A DNA stretch of 26,450 bases, taken from contig JASJPG010000166.1 in NCBI GenBank assembly GCA_031426815.1, positions 1-26,450 of the forward strand, given 5' to 3'. This stretch comes from PFJX01 sp031426815. GTDB lineage: Bacteria; Pseudomonadota; Gammaproteobacteria; Burkholderiales; Thiobacillaceae. The translations under genes were made by a program, and so were the position numbers. The notes beneath the pieces were generated by a model. That model was given only the letters and a program-made list of their open reading frames with translations, was not told where the DNA came from and searched no databases. Numbering within the stretch: position 1 is the first letter of the stretch; each line of letters begins with the position of its first letter. Below, piece after piece: positions 1-8,234 of this stretch.

Positions 1-2
1 CC

Positions 3-497
3 GACAAGGCCGACATTTTCGTCACCGCCACCGGCAACTACCACGTCATCAACCACGACCACATGGCCAAGATGAAAGATCAGGCCATCGTCTGCAACAT
101 CGGCCACTTCGACAACGAAATCGATGTCGCCTCGGTGGAAGGTTACGAGTGGGAAGAAATCAAGCCGCAGGTCGATCACATCATCTTCCCGGACGGCAAG
201 AGGATCATCCTGCTCGCCAAGGGCCGCCTGGTGAACCTCGGCTGCGCCACCGGCCACCCGTCCTACGTAATGTCGTCCAGTTTCGCCAACCAGACCATCG
301 CCCAGATCGAACTGTTCACGCGGACTGCCGACTACCCGGTCGGCGTCTACACGCTACCCAAGCATCTGGACGAAAAAGTCGCGCGTCTGCAACTGCGCAA
401 ACTGAACGCGCAACTGACCGAACTGAGCGACCAGCAAGCCGCCTACATCGGCGTGCCGAAAACCGGCCCGTACAAGGCCGAGCATTACCGTTATTGA
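3..497 (+). CDS. ahcY: Adenosylhomocysteinase, C-terminal part (gene cut by window edge)
   Basis: S-adenosylhomocysteine hydrolase splits SAH to adenosine and homocysteine in the cytosol and so drives the methyl cycle. The 164 visible residues are in frame from base 3, with no start inside the window. They contain the end of the NAD-binding domain (DIFVTATGN, then MKDQAIVCNIGHFDNEIDV) and the C-terminal tail ending KAEHYRY, which in this family reaches into the partner subunit's cofactor site. The family is about 430–470 aa, so roughly two thirds of the gene lies to the left. It ends in TGA and is followed 17 bp later by a strong terminator. It is convergent with xerC. Any SAH riboswitch, common upstream of ahcY in betaproteobacteria, would be outside the window. 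Confidence 0.97.
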   Translation, partial: DKADIFVTATGNYHVINHDHMAKMKDQAIVCNIGHFDNEIDVASVEGYEWEEIKPQVDHIIFPDGKRIILLAKGRLVNLGCATGHPSYVMSSSFANQTIAQIELFTRTADYPVGVYTLPKHLDEKVARLQLRKLNAQLTELSDQQAAYIGVPKTGPYKAEHYRY

Positions 498-514
498 TCG
501 AGCCGCACCGAATG

Positions 515-544
515 AAAAAAGCCGCTGTCACCAGCGGCTTTTTT
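515..544 (+). terminator. Rho-independent terminator of ahcY
   Basis: A perfect 7-bp stem (gccgctg at 521–527 with cagcggc at 532–538) closes a 4-base loop. It is flanked by A6 (515–520) and T6 (539–544), so the stem can extend and the element can work in both directions. It sits 17 bp after the ahcY stop and 30 bp beyond the xerC stop on the other strand, so it probably serves both convergent genes. Confidence 0.92.
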
Positions 545-573
545 CTTGTCCCGACAAACCGAAGCCCGACCAG

Positions 574-1467
574 CTACTTCTTCTTCGCCCTCGGATGCGC
601 TTGGTCGTACACCTGGCTCAGGTGCTGAAAATCCAGATGCGTGTAGATCTGCGTCGTCGACAGGCTGGCGTGGCCCAGCATTTCCTGTACCGCGCGCAAG
701 TCGCCGGATGACTGCAACACGTGGCTGGCGAAGGCATGGCGCAATGCATGCGGATGCATGTGCAAAGTGATGCCCTGGCGAACCGCCAAATGCTTCAGCG
801 CCAGGGCCAATACCGTGGCCGAAATACGCGCACCGCGCGCACCGACGAACAACGCCTGTGTATCGCCTCGCGCCACATTCGCGCGCAGCGCCAACCAGTT
901 CCGCACTGCTTCCACCGCTTTCTGACCGACCGGCACCACACGCATGCGCGAACCCTTGCCGGTGACGGTGACTTCGCCGCCGGCCAGGTCGAGCCCACCG
1001 ATATCCAGCCCGATCAACTCCGCGCGCCGCAATCCGGCGGAATACATCAGCTCGAACATGGCCAGATCACGCACCGCCCAGACATCTTCCGGATCGGCTT
1101 CGAGCAGGTGCGCCATGGCATCGACCGATGGCGCGTTGGGTAATTTCTTTTCGCTTTTCGGCGGCCGCAGACCCAGGCAGGGATTCGCCTGCAGCACGCC
1201 TTGCCGAGCCAGGTAGTTGAAGAAACTGCGCCAGGCCGACAGCGAGCGCGCCAGCGTTTTCGCCTGTAGCCCCTTGCCGTGCAAGGTGGCAAGCGCGCGG
1301 CGGATGTCGTGCGAGGTCAGGCTGGCCGGGTCGACCTCGCCGACGCGTTCGAGCAGATGACGCAGATCGAAGGTATAGGTCGCCACCGTGGCCGGACTGT
1401 ATTGACGCGCCGCCAGCGCGGTCAGAAAGGCAACGATGGCGCTAGACAGCGGGCCTTCGGCTTGCAT
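574..1467 (-). CDS. xerC: Site-specific tyrosine recombinase XerC
   Basis: XerC acts with XerD at the dif site to resolve chromosome dimers at division. The 297-aa protein has the usual length. Its N-terminal SAM-like DNA-binding domain spans about residues 5–90 and the catalytic domain about 110–290. The whole catalytic set is visible: R147 (SAGLRRAEL), K171 (TGKGSRMR), H240 and R243 (HPHALRHAFASH), H266 (LGHASLSTTQ) and the nucleophile Y275 (QIYTH). This is the chromosomal XerC type and not a phage integrase. The ATG lies 4 bp after the stop of the DUF484 gene and has no clear Shine-Dalgarno sequence, so translation is probably coupled. The order dapF–DUF484–xerC matches the dapF–yigA–xerC arrangement of many proteobacteria. 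Confidence 0.96.
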   Translation of the reverse strand: MQAEGPLSSAIVAFLTALAARQYSPATVATYTFDLRHLLERVGEVDPASLTSHDIRRALATLHGKGLQAKTLARSLSAWRSFFNYLARQGVLQANPCLGLRPPKSEKKLPNAPSVDAMAHLLEADPEDVWAVRDLAMFELMYSAGLRRAELIGLDIGGLDLAGGEVTVTGKGSRMRVVPVGQKAVEAVRNWLALRANVARGDTQALFVGARGARISATVLALALKHLAVRQGITLHMHPHALRHAFASHVLQSSGDLRAVQEMLGHASLSTTQIYTHLDFQHLSQVYDQAHPRAKKK

Positions 1468-1471
1468 GCGT

Positions 1472-2131
1472 TCAGAGGAATCTCGAAATCGCCGCGCCGC
1501 TCAACTCCGCCAGCCAGGTCAGGTACAGCGTGCCCATCTCCGGGTAGAACCGTTTGACGTCTTCCGAAGCCAGCACCAGCAAGCCGTTCATGTTTTCTTC
1601 GCGCAGCGGCGCCAGCGCGAAGGATTTCTGATTGGCGCCCACCGGCCCGAACCAGGCGCGGATTTCGTCCGGCGCATCGGCTCCGCAACGCGGCTGCGTC
1701 AGGCCGGTCATCAACACTTTGATATCGGCGCTGACCGGCGCGAATTCAGGCATGCCGGCGGCGCCTGCCGGCGGCAGATCGGCCCAGACGCGCAGCGTGC
1801 TGTGCGGGATCGCAAAGCTCTCGGACAGATTCAGCGCCAACGACTGGAACACCGCCTCCAGGCTGCGCGCATGCATCAGATCGAGCGCGACCTTGTGCAA
1901 CTTGTCGCCGATGGCATCGTTCTCCTCGGCGAACTGGATGAACTCGCGCAACTTCAACTCCAGCCCGCGCGACTTGTCGCGTAGCGCCAGCACCTGCCGC
2001 TCGCCCAGCGAAATCGCCTGATTGCCGTAGGGATGCGGCACGCTGATTTCGGTCAGCAATTCGGGATGCCCGGCGAAGAAATCCGGGTTGAGTTTGAGAA
2101 ATTCGCCGATCTGCTCGGGGGTGATGTTCAT
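1472..2131 (-). CDS. DUF484 family protein (YigA-like, GAF-type fold)
   Basis: This 219-aa cytosolic protein belongs to the DUF484/YigA family, which has no proven biochemical role. The family hallmarks are visible. A short N-terminal region reads FLKLNPDFFAGHPELLTEISVPH, next comes a coiled-coil-prone stretch at about residues 40–80 (ERQVLALRDKSRGLELKLREF), and then a GAF-like domain at about 85–215 carrying SEDVKRFYPEMGTLYLTWLAEL near the end. Its ATG overlaps the dapF stop in an ATGA, and xerC starts 4 bp after its own stop, so the three genes should be co-translated. The conserved linkage to xerC has led to guesses about cell division or recombination, but the sequence itself does not show this. 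Confidence 0.9.
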   Translation of the reverse strand: MNITPEQIGEFLKLNPDFFAGHPELLTEISVPHPYGNQAISLGERQVLALRDKSRGLELKLREFIQFAEENDAIGDKLHKVALDLMHARSLEAVFQSLALNLSESFAIPHSTLRVWADLPPAGAAGMPEFAPVSADIKVLMTGLTQPRCGADAPDEIRAWFGPVGANQKSFALAPLREENMNGLLVLASEDVKRFYPEMGTLYLTWLAELSGAAISRFL

Positions 2132-2958
2132 AGTTCGATCTCGCCTTGAAATACGGTAACGGCCGGGCCGGTCAGAAAGACATGGCTTCCCGCCCCCGCC
2201 CAGCTGATGGAAAGGTCGCCGCCGCGGGTGTGGACTTGCACCGTGGCAGCCAGCAAACCGCGCGCAATGCCGGCGACGACGGCGGCGCAGGCGCCGGTGC
2301 CGCAGGCCAGGGTTTCGCCGCTGCCGCGCTCGAACACGCGCAAACGGATTTGCTCGCGGTCGACGATCTGCATGAAGCCTGCATTGACCCGTTGCGGAAA
2401 GCGCGGATGCTGTTCGAGCAGCGGCCCCAGTTCGGCCACCGGCGCGGCATCGACGTCCGCGACCAGCCAGACCGCGTGCGGATTGCCCATCGAGACGGCG
2501 GATATTTCCAGCTCGCGGCCCGCCACATCGAGGCGGTAAGTCGGCGCGCGCGCCGGCGCGACAAACGGAATCTCGGCCGGCTCGAAGCGCGGCGGCCCCA
2601 TGTCGACGGTGACGCGGCCATCGTCTTCCAGCTTCGGCACGATGACGCCGGACGCCGTTTCGACGCGGATTTCGCGTTTCGGTGTCAGCCCCTGCTCATG
2701 CACGAAACGCACGAAACAACGCGCGCCGTTGCCGCATTGCTGCACCTCGCCGCCGTCGGCATTGAAGATGCGGTAGCGGAAATCGCAATCGGGCCGGGTC
2801 GCCGCCTGCACCAGCAGAATCTGATCGCAGCCGACGCCGAAATGGCGGTCGGCCAGCGCCTGATACTGGACGGGCGTGAGATCGATGGGTTGGGTGATGC
2901 CGTCGAGCACGACAAAGTCGTTGCCGGCGCCGTGCATCTTGGTGAACTTGAGTTTCAT
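2128..2958 (-). CDS. dapF: Diaminopimelate epimerase
   Basis: DapF interconverts LL- and meso-diaminopimelate in the lysine and peptidoglycan pathway, without a cofactor. I chose the ATG at 2958 (MKLKFTKMHGAGNDF), which gives 276 aa, the normal family length. The frame is open for another 43 codons upstream, but that extension is not family-like. Both catalytic cysteines are present: C75 in QQCGNGARC and C219 in LACGTGACAA. Two pseudo-symmetric DapF halves are evident. No strong Shine-Dalgarno sequence is visible before the chosen start. The stop overlaps the next gene's ATG (ATGA). In many betaproteobacteria lpxL precedes dapF. Here nhaD lies upstream on the same strand, with a 125-bp gap. 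Confidence 0.96.
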   Translation of the reverse strand: MKLKFTKMHGAGNDFVVLDGITQPIDLTPVQYQALADRHFGVGCDQILLVQAATRPDCDFRYRIFNADGGEVQQCGNGARCFVRFVHEQGLTPKREIRVETASGVIVPKLEDDGRVTVDMGPPRFEPAEIPFVAPARAPTYRLDVAGRELEISAVSMGNPHAVWLVADVDAAPVAELGPLLEQHPRFPQRVNAGFMQIVDREQIRLRVFERGSGETLACGTGACAAVVAGIARGLLAATVQVHTRGGDLSISWAGAGSHVFLTGPAVTVFQGEIEL

Positions 2959-3083
2959 GCCGCGATTATCGGGCAGATAGGGGCGGCCAAGGAACTCGTA
3001 AGATTGACCGGGGCACACAACCGCGTGAGCAAAGGAACGCAATGTGCCGGTCACTCGCGCCCGCAGCAGCGGGAGAACTCTCG

Positions 3084-4496
3084 TCAAAACGCGGCGCTAT
3101 TCAGCCACAGATGCGTGTAGATGCTCGCGACATAGCCGGCAGCGATCGCCGGCAGCCATTTCAGATGGCCGAAGAAAGTGTAGATGCCACGCGCCTGCCC
3201 CATCAGCGCGACACCCGCGGCGGAACCGATGGAGAGCAGCGAACCGCCGACGCCGGCGGTCAGGGTGACCAGCATCCACTGACCGATCGACATGTCCGGC
3301 AGCATGGTCAGCACCGCGAACATCACCGGGATGTTGTCCACCACCGCCGACAGCACGCCGACGGTGACATTGGCCGCCGTCGGCCCCCAGCCGAGATACA
3401 TGCTCTCCGACAACATTGCCAGGTAGCCGATGAAGCCCAGCCCGCCGACGCACATCACTACGCCGTAGAAGAAGAACAGCGTGTCCCACTCGGCGCGCGC
3501 CACGCTGCGGAAGATGTCGAACGCGACCGGGCTGCCCTCTTCGTTGTCCTGACCGGCGGGCGCATGGCTTTCGCCGGTGCGTTTCAGGAAATAGGAAAAG
3601 AAATTCAGATAGGCCAAACCGGTCAGCATGCCGAGCACCGGCGGCAGATGCAGGAAGTTGTGGAAGCTGACCGCGGTCACGATGGTCAACAGGAACAGCA
3701 CGACGATGGTCATGGCGCCCCGTTTCATGCCCACCATCGCGCCGCCCGCCTCCGGCTTGCCGTTCGGCACGGCGAAACTCATTGCGATGGCCGGCACCAG
3801 CCAATTGACCAGCGACGGGATGAACAACATGAAGAAGCTCCAGAAATCGACGCCGCCGTTGCTGGCCTGAATATTCTTCTGCCAGACCATCAGCGTCGTG
3901 ATGTCGCCGAACGGGCTGAAGGCGCCACCGGCATTGGCCGCAACCACGATGTTGATGCACGACAGCAGCACGAAACGCTGATTGGAGCCGCCCACCGCCA
4001 TCACCACGGCAGCCATCAGCAGCGCGGTGGTCAGGTTGTCGGCTACTGGCGAAATGAAGAAGGCCAGCGTGCCGGTGACCCAGAACAGCGTCTTCAGGCT
4101 GAAGCCCTTGCGGATCAGCCAGGAGCGCAGCGCCTCGAACACATGGCGTTCCTCCATTGCGTTGATGTAGGTCATCGCGACCAGCAGGAACAGCATCAGC
4201 TCGGCGTATTCCTCCAGCGTATGGCGTACCGCCATTTCCGCGCCATGCGGCATGCCGTTCTGCACATAGATCCAACCGATCAGGCCCCAGATCACGCCTG
4301 CGGCGAGCATCACCGGCTTGGATTTGCGCAGATGGGTGAACTCCTCCGCCATCACCAGCAGATAGGCGGCGACGAAAATCGCCAGCGCGGCAATGCCGAC
4401 CCAATGGCCGGTGAGATCGAGCCGTTCGCTGTCTGCGCTGGCATGGGCCAACGCAGGAATACACAACATGGCCAGGATGGACGCAACACGAAACAC
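3084..4496 (-). CDS. nhaD: Na+/H+ antiporter, NhaD type
   Basis: This inner-membrane antiporter exports sodium (or lithium) in exchange for protons and supports pH and salt homeostasis. The 470-aa protein begins with a signal-like hydrophobic stretch (residues 1–20), as is typical of NhaD proteins, followed by about 11–12 membrane segments. Diagnostic motifs of the NhaD/ion-transporter superfamily are visible: SPVADNLTTALLM in the middle, NAGGAFSPFGDITTLMVW, and AVVDNIPVMFAVL in the C-terminal half, each carrying acidic or polar residues inside membrane segments. The start is GTG, supported by GGAG eight bases upstream. The stop lies 125 bp before dapF, so co-transcription is possible. No transcription regulator adjoins it. 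Confidence 0.92.
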   Translation of the reverse strand: MFRVASILAMLCIPALAHASADSERLDLTGHWVGIAALAIFVAAYLLVMAEEFTHLRKSKPVMLAAGVIWGLIGWIYVQNGMPHGAEMAVRHTLEEYAELMLFLLVAMTYINAMEERHVFEALRSWLIRKGFSLKTLFWVTGTLAFFISPVADNLTTALLMAAVVMAVGGSNQRFVLLSCINIVVAANAGGAFSPFGDITTLMVWQKNIQASNGGVDFWSFFMLFIPSLVNWLVPAIAMSFAVPNGKPEAGGAMVGMKRGAMTIVVLFLLTIVTAVSFHNFLHLPPVLGMLTGLAYLNFFSYFLKRTGESHAPAGQDNEEGSPVAFDIFRSVARAEWDTLFFFYGVVMCVGGLGFIGYLAMLSESMYLGWGPTAANVTVGVLSAVVDNIPVMFAVLTMLPDMSIGQWMLVTLTAGVGGSLLSIGSAAGVALMGQARGIYTFFGHLKWLPAIAAGYVASIYTHLWLNSAAF

Positions 4497-4627
4497 GGGG
4501 ACTTCTCCAGTTGTGGAACGGGCAACGGCATGGATGCGCGGAAGCTGTCAGGACATGCAGTCCTCGCCTTACGCTTGCACTACGGCATCGTCTCCAGCAC
4601 CGGCACGCGCCATAGACAGACCTCAGG
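4497..4627. other. Short intergenic gap, nothing recognised
   Basis: This 131-bp stretch separates nhaD from the dsbA-like gene on the same strand. It holds the nhaD ribosome binding site (GGAG) at its left end. I see no convincing terminator or promoter in it. Confidence 0.5.
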
Positions 4628-5281
4628 CTACGGGCGATATGCCTCGGCGAGTTCGGAATCCACCAGCGCCTTCAATTCCTCGTAGCCGAAACTCGGCAGC
4701 GGTTTGCCGTTGACGAAAAACTCGGGGGTCTTGGTGACGCCGAGGGCGCTCGCGTCGGCCAGATCCTGCGCCACCAGGCGGGCGATTTCCGGGCTGTTCA
4801 TGTCAGCCTTGAGTTGTGCCAGATCGAGGCCGAGGCCTGCGATCTGCGGCCAGACACGCTCCACCTGCACGACATGGTGCTCCACCCATGCATCCTGCGA
4901 GGACAGCAACGCTTCCAGCGTTTCCCAGTGCTTGCCCTGTTTGGCGGCCGCCATCAGCAACGCCACGACCTGATCGGAATTCTGATGGAACGGCGCATAG
5001 CGCAGCACCAGATGAATCCGTTCCGGATGCGCGCCGAGCATTTCCTTGACCAGCGGATAGAAGCTGCGGCAGGTGCCGCAGGCCGGGTCGAGGAATTCCA
5101 CGATGCGTACTTTGGCGTCGCTCTGGCCCAGAGCCGGCGCATGCTCGCGCACCAGGCCGGCGCGATTCTGTTGCGCCAGTTGCCCGGCCTGTTCGGCTTT
5201 ATCGGCCTTGAAGTACAACGTGCCGGCGACAAAAGCCAGCAGCAGGATGACGACAGCGGAGACGAACAGGGTTTTCTTCAT
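4628..5281 (-). CDS. Membrane-anchored DsbA-family thiol:disulfide protein
   Basis: This is a predicted periplasmic thiol oxidoreductase tethered by one N-terminal membrane helix (about residues 4–24, MKKTLFVSAVVILLLAFVAG). The 217-aa protein then has a DsbA/BdbD-like thioredoxin fold with a C68-G-T-C71 active site (FLDPACGTCRSFYP) and the cis-proline segment VTKTPEFFVNGKPLP near the C-terminus. The open frame extends upstream to 5596, but the lysine-rich signal anchor and the ATGA overlap with the dsbB-like gene fix the start at 5281. Pairing with a DsbB-like quinone oxidoreductase implies that the two work together: DsbB reoxidises this protein, which then oxidises exported substrates. The substrates cannot be told from the sequence. 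It is not classical soluble DsbA (CPHC). Confidence 0.88.
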   Translation of the reverse strand: MKKTLFVSAVVILLLAFVAGTLYFKADKAEQAGQLAQQNRAGLVREHAPALGQSDAKVRIVEFLDPACGTCRSFYPLVKEMLGAHPERIHLVLRYAPFHQNSDQVVALLMAAAKQGKHWETLEALLSSQDAWVEHHVVQVERVWPQIAGLGLDLAQLKADMNSPEIARLVAQDLADASALGVTKTPEFFVNGKPLPSFGYEELKALVDSELAEAYRP

Positions 5282-5760
5282 TTGGCTACCTTGAAGTGGA
5301 TCATTAACAGCGACGCGACGATGAAGGAAAAAGCCAGCACGGACAGCATCGGCAAGGTCAGGAAACCGAACCAGACCACCTGTTCGACGGAACAGGGCAC
5401 GCCCTGGCTGCACGGCGTCATGCGTTCCGGAATCAGCCCGCTCGCCACGCCCCAATGGAACAGGGCCAGCACCCAGCCCGTCAAAGCCAGCGGCAGCGCG
5501 TAGCGCACGATGCGCCGGTCGAACGGAAACAGCCCCGCCGCCAGGATCAGCACCAGCGGAAACATGCAGATGCGTTGGTACCAGCACAGCACGCAAGGCG
5601 TGTAACCCATGACCTCACCGAGAAACAACGCAGCCAGCGTCGACACGCCAGCCACCAGCCAGGCGCCGAACACGAGTGCCCAGGCATGGGCAGGGGTAAG
5701 CGGGGACGGGTGCACGATCATCGGGATTTTTTTGCGGACGGCGGCAAGCAGGGAAGGCAT
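5278..5760 (-). CDS. DsbB/BdbC-like disulfide bond formation protein
   Basis: This inner-membrane quinone-linked oxidase recycles its DsbA-type partner. The 160-aa protein shows four membrane segments (about 27–48, 65–80, 86–104, 127–155) and both cysteine pairs. C56 and C59 lie in TPCVLCWYQRICMFP, the conserved DsbB/BdbC motif with the quinone-binding arginine, and C117 and C123 lie in the second periplasmic loop (MTPCSQGVPCS). The compact size suits the BdbC-like branch. Two in-frame ATGs are possible, at 5760 and at 5721 (MIVHPS). Neither has a good Shine-Dalgarno sequence, so the first 13 residues are uncertain. It overlaps the downstream dsbA-like gene by 4 bp, so the two form a single operon. 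Confidence 0.88.
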   Translation of the reverse strand: MPSLLAAVRKKIPMIVHPSPLTPAHAWALVFGAWLVAGVSTLAALFLGEVMGYTPCVLCWYQRICMFPLVLILAAGLFPFDRRIVRYALPLALTGWVLALFHWGVASGLIPERMTPCSQGVPCSVEQVVWFGFLTLPMLSVLAFSFIVASLLMIHFKVAK

Positions 5761-5868
5761 CGTACCGTGAAAAATGGGCGTTGCCCGTGCCTGGCGCGCG
5801 GCCGAATCGGCGGCATGCCAGATCCGGCGTCGGCATTTGGCGCTGCCGCATCCATCCCGCGCGGATCG

Positions 5869-6540
5869 CTATCCCTTGTTCGACCAGCCCTTGATGCGTT
5901 CCGCCGCCCAGTCGCGACCGCCGAGGCCGAAGGCCAGAGCAAGCGTCAGGACAAAGCCGCCGAACACGATGGTGAACGCCACAGTCAGCAACGTCGTGCC
6001 GATTTCCATCTGCTCCAGCGCCAGGAACAGCGCGAAGATCTGTACCGCGTATTCGGTGCCGGTGCTGACCGAGAGTGCGCCCGGAAATTTGGTGTTGTTG
6101 AGCCAGGCGAACACGACACGATTGACGACGCGGGCGAGCAAGGTGCCGAACACCAGGATCAGGATGGCGACCACCACCTTGGGCAGATACAGAATCACCT
6201 TGTTGGCCAGGCTGGCGACCGAATCCAGCCCCAGGCTGTTGGCCGCCGATACGGCCACCACCAGCAACACCAGCCAATAGATGGCGCCGGCAATGATGCC
6301 GGCCAGGGAAAGATCGACACCGCCTTGCTTGACCAGCGCTTCCAGGCCGGATTTTTCCGCCATGCGCAAAAAGCCCAGCGCCACCAGCGCGCGCTTGACA
6401 CCCGCACGCAACAGTCGCGCCAGCAGCCAGCCCGCCAGCAACAACAGTGCGGCCGCGAGCAGTTTGGGCATGAACAGGGCGATCTGGCCCCAGAAGGTTT
6501 GCAGGGAAATCAGGAATAGATCGATCTGGCTGTTATCCAT
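5869..6540 (-). CDS. Mechanosensitive-channel-like membrane protein (TM-helix repeat, CmpX type)
   Basis: This 223-aa integral membrane protein resembles the conserved-TM-helix family related to small mechanosensitive channels (CmpX-like). Five hydrophobic segments are visible at about residues 20–42, 78–100, 113–137, 162–178 and 183–205. The family-like stretch KLLAAALLLLAGWLLARLLR lies at the N-terminus and VILYLPKVVVAILILVFGTL in the middle, the latter followed by a charged ARVVNRVVFAWL segment. No MscS cytoplasmic β-domain follows, so channel activity is inferred only. The ATG at 6540 lies 9 bp after the MarR-like stop and has a GAGAG-type ribosome site. It is probably in an operon with, and perhaps regulated by, that neighbour. 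Confidence 0.75.
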   Translation of the reverse strand: MDNSQIDLFLISLQTFWGQIALFMPKLLAAALLLLAGWLLARLLRAGVKRALVALGFLRMAEKSGLEALVKQGGVDLSLAGIIAGAIYWLVLLVVAVSAANSLGLDSVASLANKVILYLPKVVVAILILVFGTLLARVVNRVVFAWLNNTKFPGALSVSTGTEYAVQIFALFLALEQMEIGTTLLTVAFTIVFGGFVLTLALAFGLGGRDWAAERIKGWSNKG

Positions 6541-6549
6541 GGTTCTCTC

Positions 6550-7137
6550 TCAAAAAATCGGTTTACGCGGCAAATCGCCAGGCGGGGTGGCAGACTGCAC
6601 GCCACCAGGGCGCAGCAAATCGGCCATCGGTTGCAACGCGGCGCTCTGTTCGCGGAAGGGCAGGTTCTGCACCAGATCGCTCATCGCCTCGACCAGCTTG
6701 ACCAGTGAGGCATCCGGCAGGCTGCCCATGGCCGCCTTGAGCACGCCTTGGCCGTACTGCGGCGAAGCATCGGCAATGCGCTGGCCATCGAAGGTTGCGA
6801 AATACACGCCCGCGCCGGCCGCGTCGGCCTCGCTGGAAGGCTTGACCAGACCGCGCTTGACCAGACCGTCAAGCACGGCCTCCGAACTGGAGCGCGGCAA
6901 CGCCATAGCCTTGGCCAGATCCACCGCGCGCAGGCCGGGGGTTTGCGTCAGTTCCCACAGCGCCCAGAGTTCAACGGCACTGATTTCATGCCGCGATTCG
7001 ACCCATTCGGAATGGCGCCGCACCGCATCGAGAGCCATCCTGAACATTTTCAGCGTGGCGAGGATGGCTTCTTTGCGGCGAGCCCACGCCACATCGGTAT
7101 CCAGGGCTGGATTGAGGAAATGTTTGTCTGCATTCAT
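6550..7137 (-). CDS. MarR-type winged-helix transcription regulator
   Basis: This 195-aa cytosolic protein looks like a MarR-family regulator. A helical dimerisation region (about residues 15–45) precedes a winged helix (about 50–115) in which ISAVELWALWELTQTPGLRAVDLAKAMALPRSSSEAVLDGLVKRGLVKPSS gives the helix-turn-helix and the start of the wing, here described by its ends at about residues 51–103. The C-terminal tail after about 165 is proline-rich. It is divergent from the PhnD-like gene and heads a unit with the channel-like gene. A near-perfect palindrome (7181–7197) about 45 bp upstream of its ATG is a candidate operator. The effector and target genes are unknown. Confidence 0.75.
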   Translation of the reverse strand: MNADKHFLNPALDTDVAWARRKEAILATLKMFRMALDAVRRHSEWVESRHEISAVELWALWELTQTPGLRAVDLAKAMALPRSSSEAVLDGLVKRGLVKPSSEADAAGAGVYFATFDGQRIADASPQYGQGVLKAAMGSLPDASLVKLVEAMSDLVQNLPFREQSAALQPMADLLRPGGVQSATPPGDLPRKPIF

Positions 7138-7180
7138 GGCGGAGCATTCTTGCCGAGCACCCGTGAAAAATCATTCGTGC

Positions 7181-7197
7181 GATCCCGTACGGGGATC
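7181..7197. promoter_or_regulatory. Palindrome in marR/phnD divergent region, candidate operator
   Basis: GATCCC and GGGATC form a perfect 6-bp inverted repeat around a 5-base spacer (gtacg). It lies 44 bp upstream of the MarR-like ATG and 138 bp upstream of the PhnD-like ATG. MarR proteins usually bind short palindromes beside their own gene, so a role as operator is a reasonable inference. No clear –35/–10 pair was seen in this 197-bp divergent region. Confidence 0.35.
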
Positions 7198-7334
7198 CCA
7201 TCTTCCATTCGGCCGGAAAATATGGCTGATTGCTTTCGCCAGGCTTGCCGCTGCAAAGCCCCTTCGGTTAACGTCGCAATGACACGGCTACGGCCTTCCA
7301 AACGAGTCGGTGCCAAGCCGGTCCGGAGATAGCG

Positions 7335-8210
7335 ATGCCCCCTTTCGTTCGAGTTCTGCCGCGCGCCGGTCTGTTTGTTGCGCTCGCTCTTTCCCTCTTC
7401 GTTTTTTCCTGCCTCGCCCCCGCGGTCGCCAATGCGGCAAATTACAGCTTCGGCGTGCTGTCGCAACGCAGCCCGGTGCTGACGGCGGAATTCTGGAACC
7501 CGATCCTCGACTACGTTTCCCGCCGTAGCGACGTGCGGCTCGACTTGAAGATCACCCGCACCGCGCCGGAATCGAACGCCGCCATCGCGCGCGGCGAATA
7601 CGACTTCGTCTATTCCAACACCATTTTCCTGCCGACCACTTCGCTGCAGGCCTATCGCGTCATCCTGCGGCCCAAGGGCGAACCGATCCGCGCCCAGATC
7701 GTCACCCTGGACGCCACACCGATCCGCAGCCTGGCCGATCTGCACGAACATGAGGTCGGCTTCCCGTCGAAAGCCGCATTCGTCGGCTACGCCGTGCCGA
7801 TGGAGCATCTGCTGCGCCAGGGCATCCGGGTCAGCCCTTTGTTCGGCGGCAATCAGGAAGGCATCATGGGGCAACTAAAAGCCGGCCGCGTGATCGCCGC
7901 CGGCGTCAACAGCCAGGTGATGCGCGCCTATGCCGCGCGGGAAAATCTCAAATACCGGGTGTTGTGGGAATCGCCCGGCTTTCACAACCTGCCCATCGCC
8001 GCGCATCCGCGCGTGCCGACCGCTGCGGCCGAAGCCGTGCGCAAGATACTGGTCGGCATGCCGGAAGACCCGGAAGGCAGAAATATCCTGGCCGACACCG
8101 CCGCCGCGATCAAACAACAAGCGCCGTTCGGCTTCATAGCAGCCGAGCAACGCGACTACCAGAACTACATCGATTTCTATCGCCATACCCTGGTGAAAGA
8201 CATCGAATAA
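7335..8210 (+). CDS. Periplasmic PhnD-family substrate-binding protein
   Basis: The 291-aa protein has a signal peptide (residues 1–34, hydrophobic core LFVALALSLFVF, probable cleavage after VANA) followed by a two-lobed PhnD/SsuA-type binding fold. Features typical of the phosphate/phosphite/phosphonate-binding family are the early FGVLSQRSP strand, AIARGEYDFVYSNTIFLPTT, the SLADLHEHEVGFPSKAAFVGYAVP segment spread over about residues 135–160, and QLKAGRVIAAGVNS. GGAG six bases before the ATG supports the start. No ABC permease or ATPase gene adjoins it. Instead a GGDEF/EAL sensor starts 24 bp downstream, which suggests a signalling binding protein that reports ligand to that sensor. The ligand cannot be inferred, because the PhnD family covers several anions and other small molecules. 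Confidence 0.85.
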   Translation: MPPFVRVLPRAGLFVALALSLFVFSCLAPAVANAANYSFGVLSQRSPVLTAEFWNPILDYVSRRSDVRLDLKITRTAPESNAAIARGEYDFVYSNTIFLPTTSLQAYRVILRPKGEPIRAQIVTLDATPIRSLADLHEHEVGFPSKAAFVGYAVPMEHLLRQGIRVSPLFGGNQEGIMGQLKAGRVIAAGVNSQVMRAYAARENLKYRVLWESPGFHNLPIAAHPRVPTAAAEAVRKILVGMPEDPEGRNILADTAAAIKQQAPFGFIAAEQRDYQNYIDFYRHTLVKDIE

Positions 8211-8234
8211 ACCAGCGACTGCGTACCGAAAATC

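Noticed and set aside
2959..3087. N-terminal extension of dapF to 3087
   Set aside because: The added 43 residues do not fit the DapF N-terminus, and the internal ATG gives exactly the usual length.
3042..4685. 547-codon open frame on the plus strand opposite nhaD
   Set aside because: It is a shadow of the high-GC nhaD gene: His/Gln/Arg-rich low-complexity translation with no domain character, while the minus strand gives a textbook NhaD.
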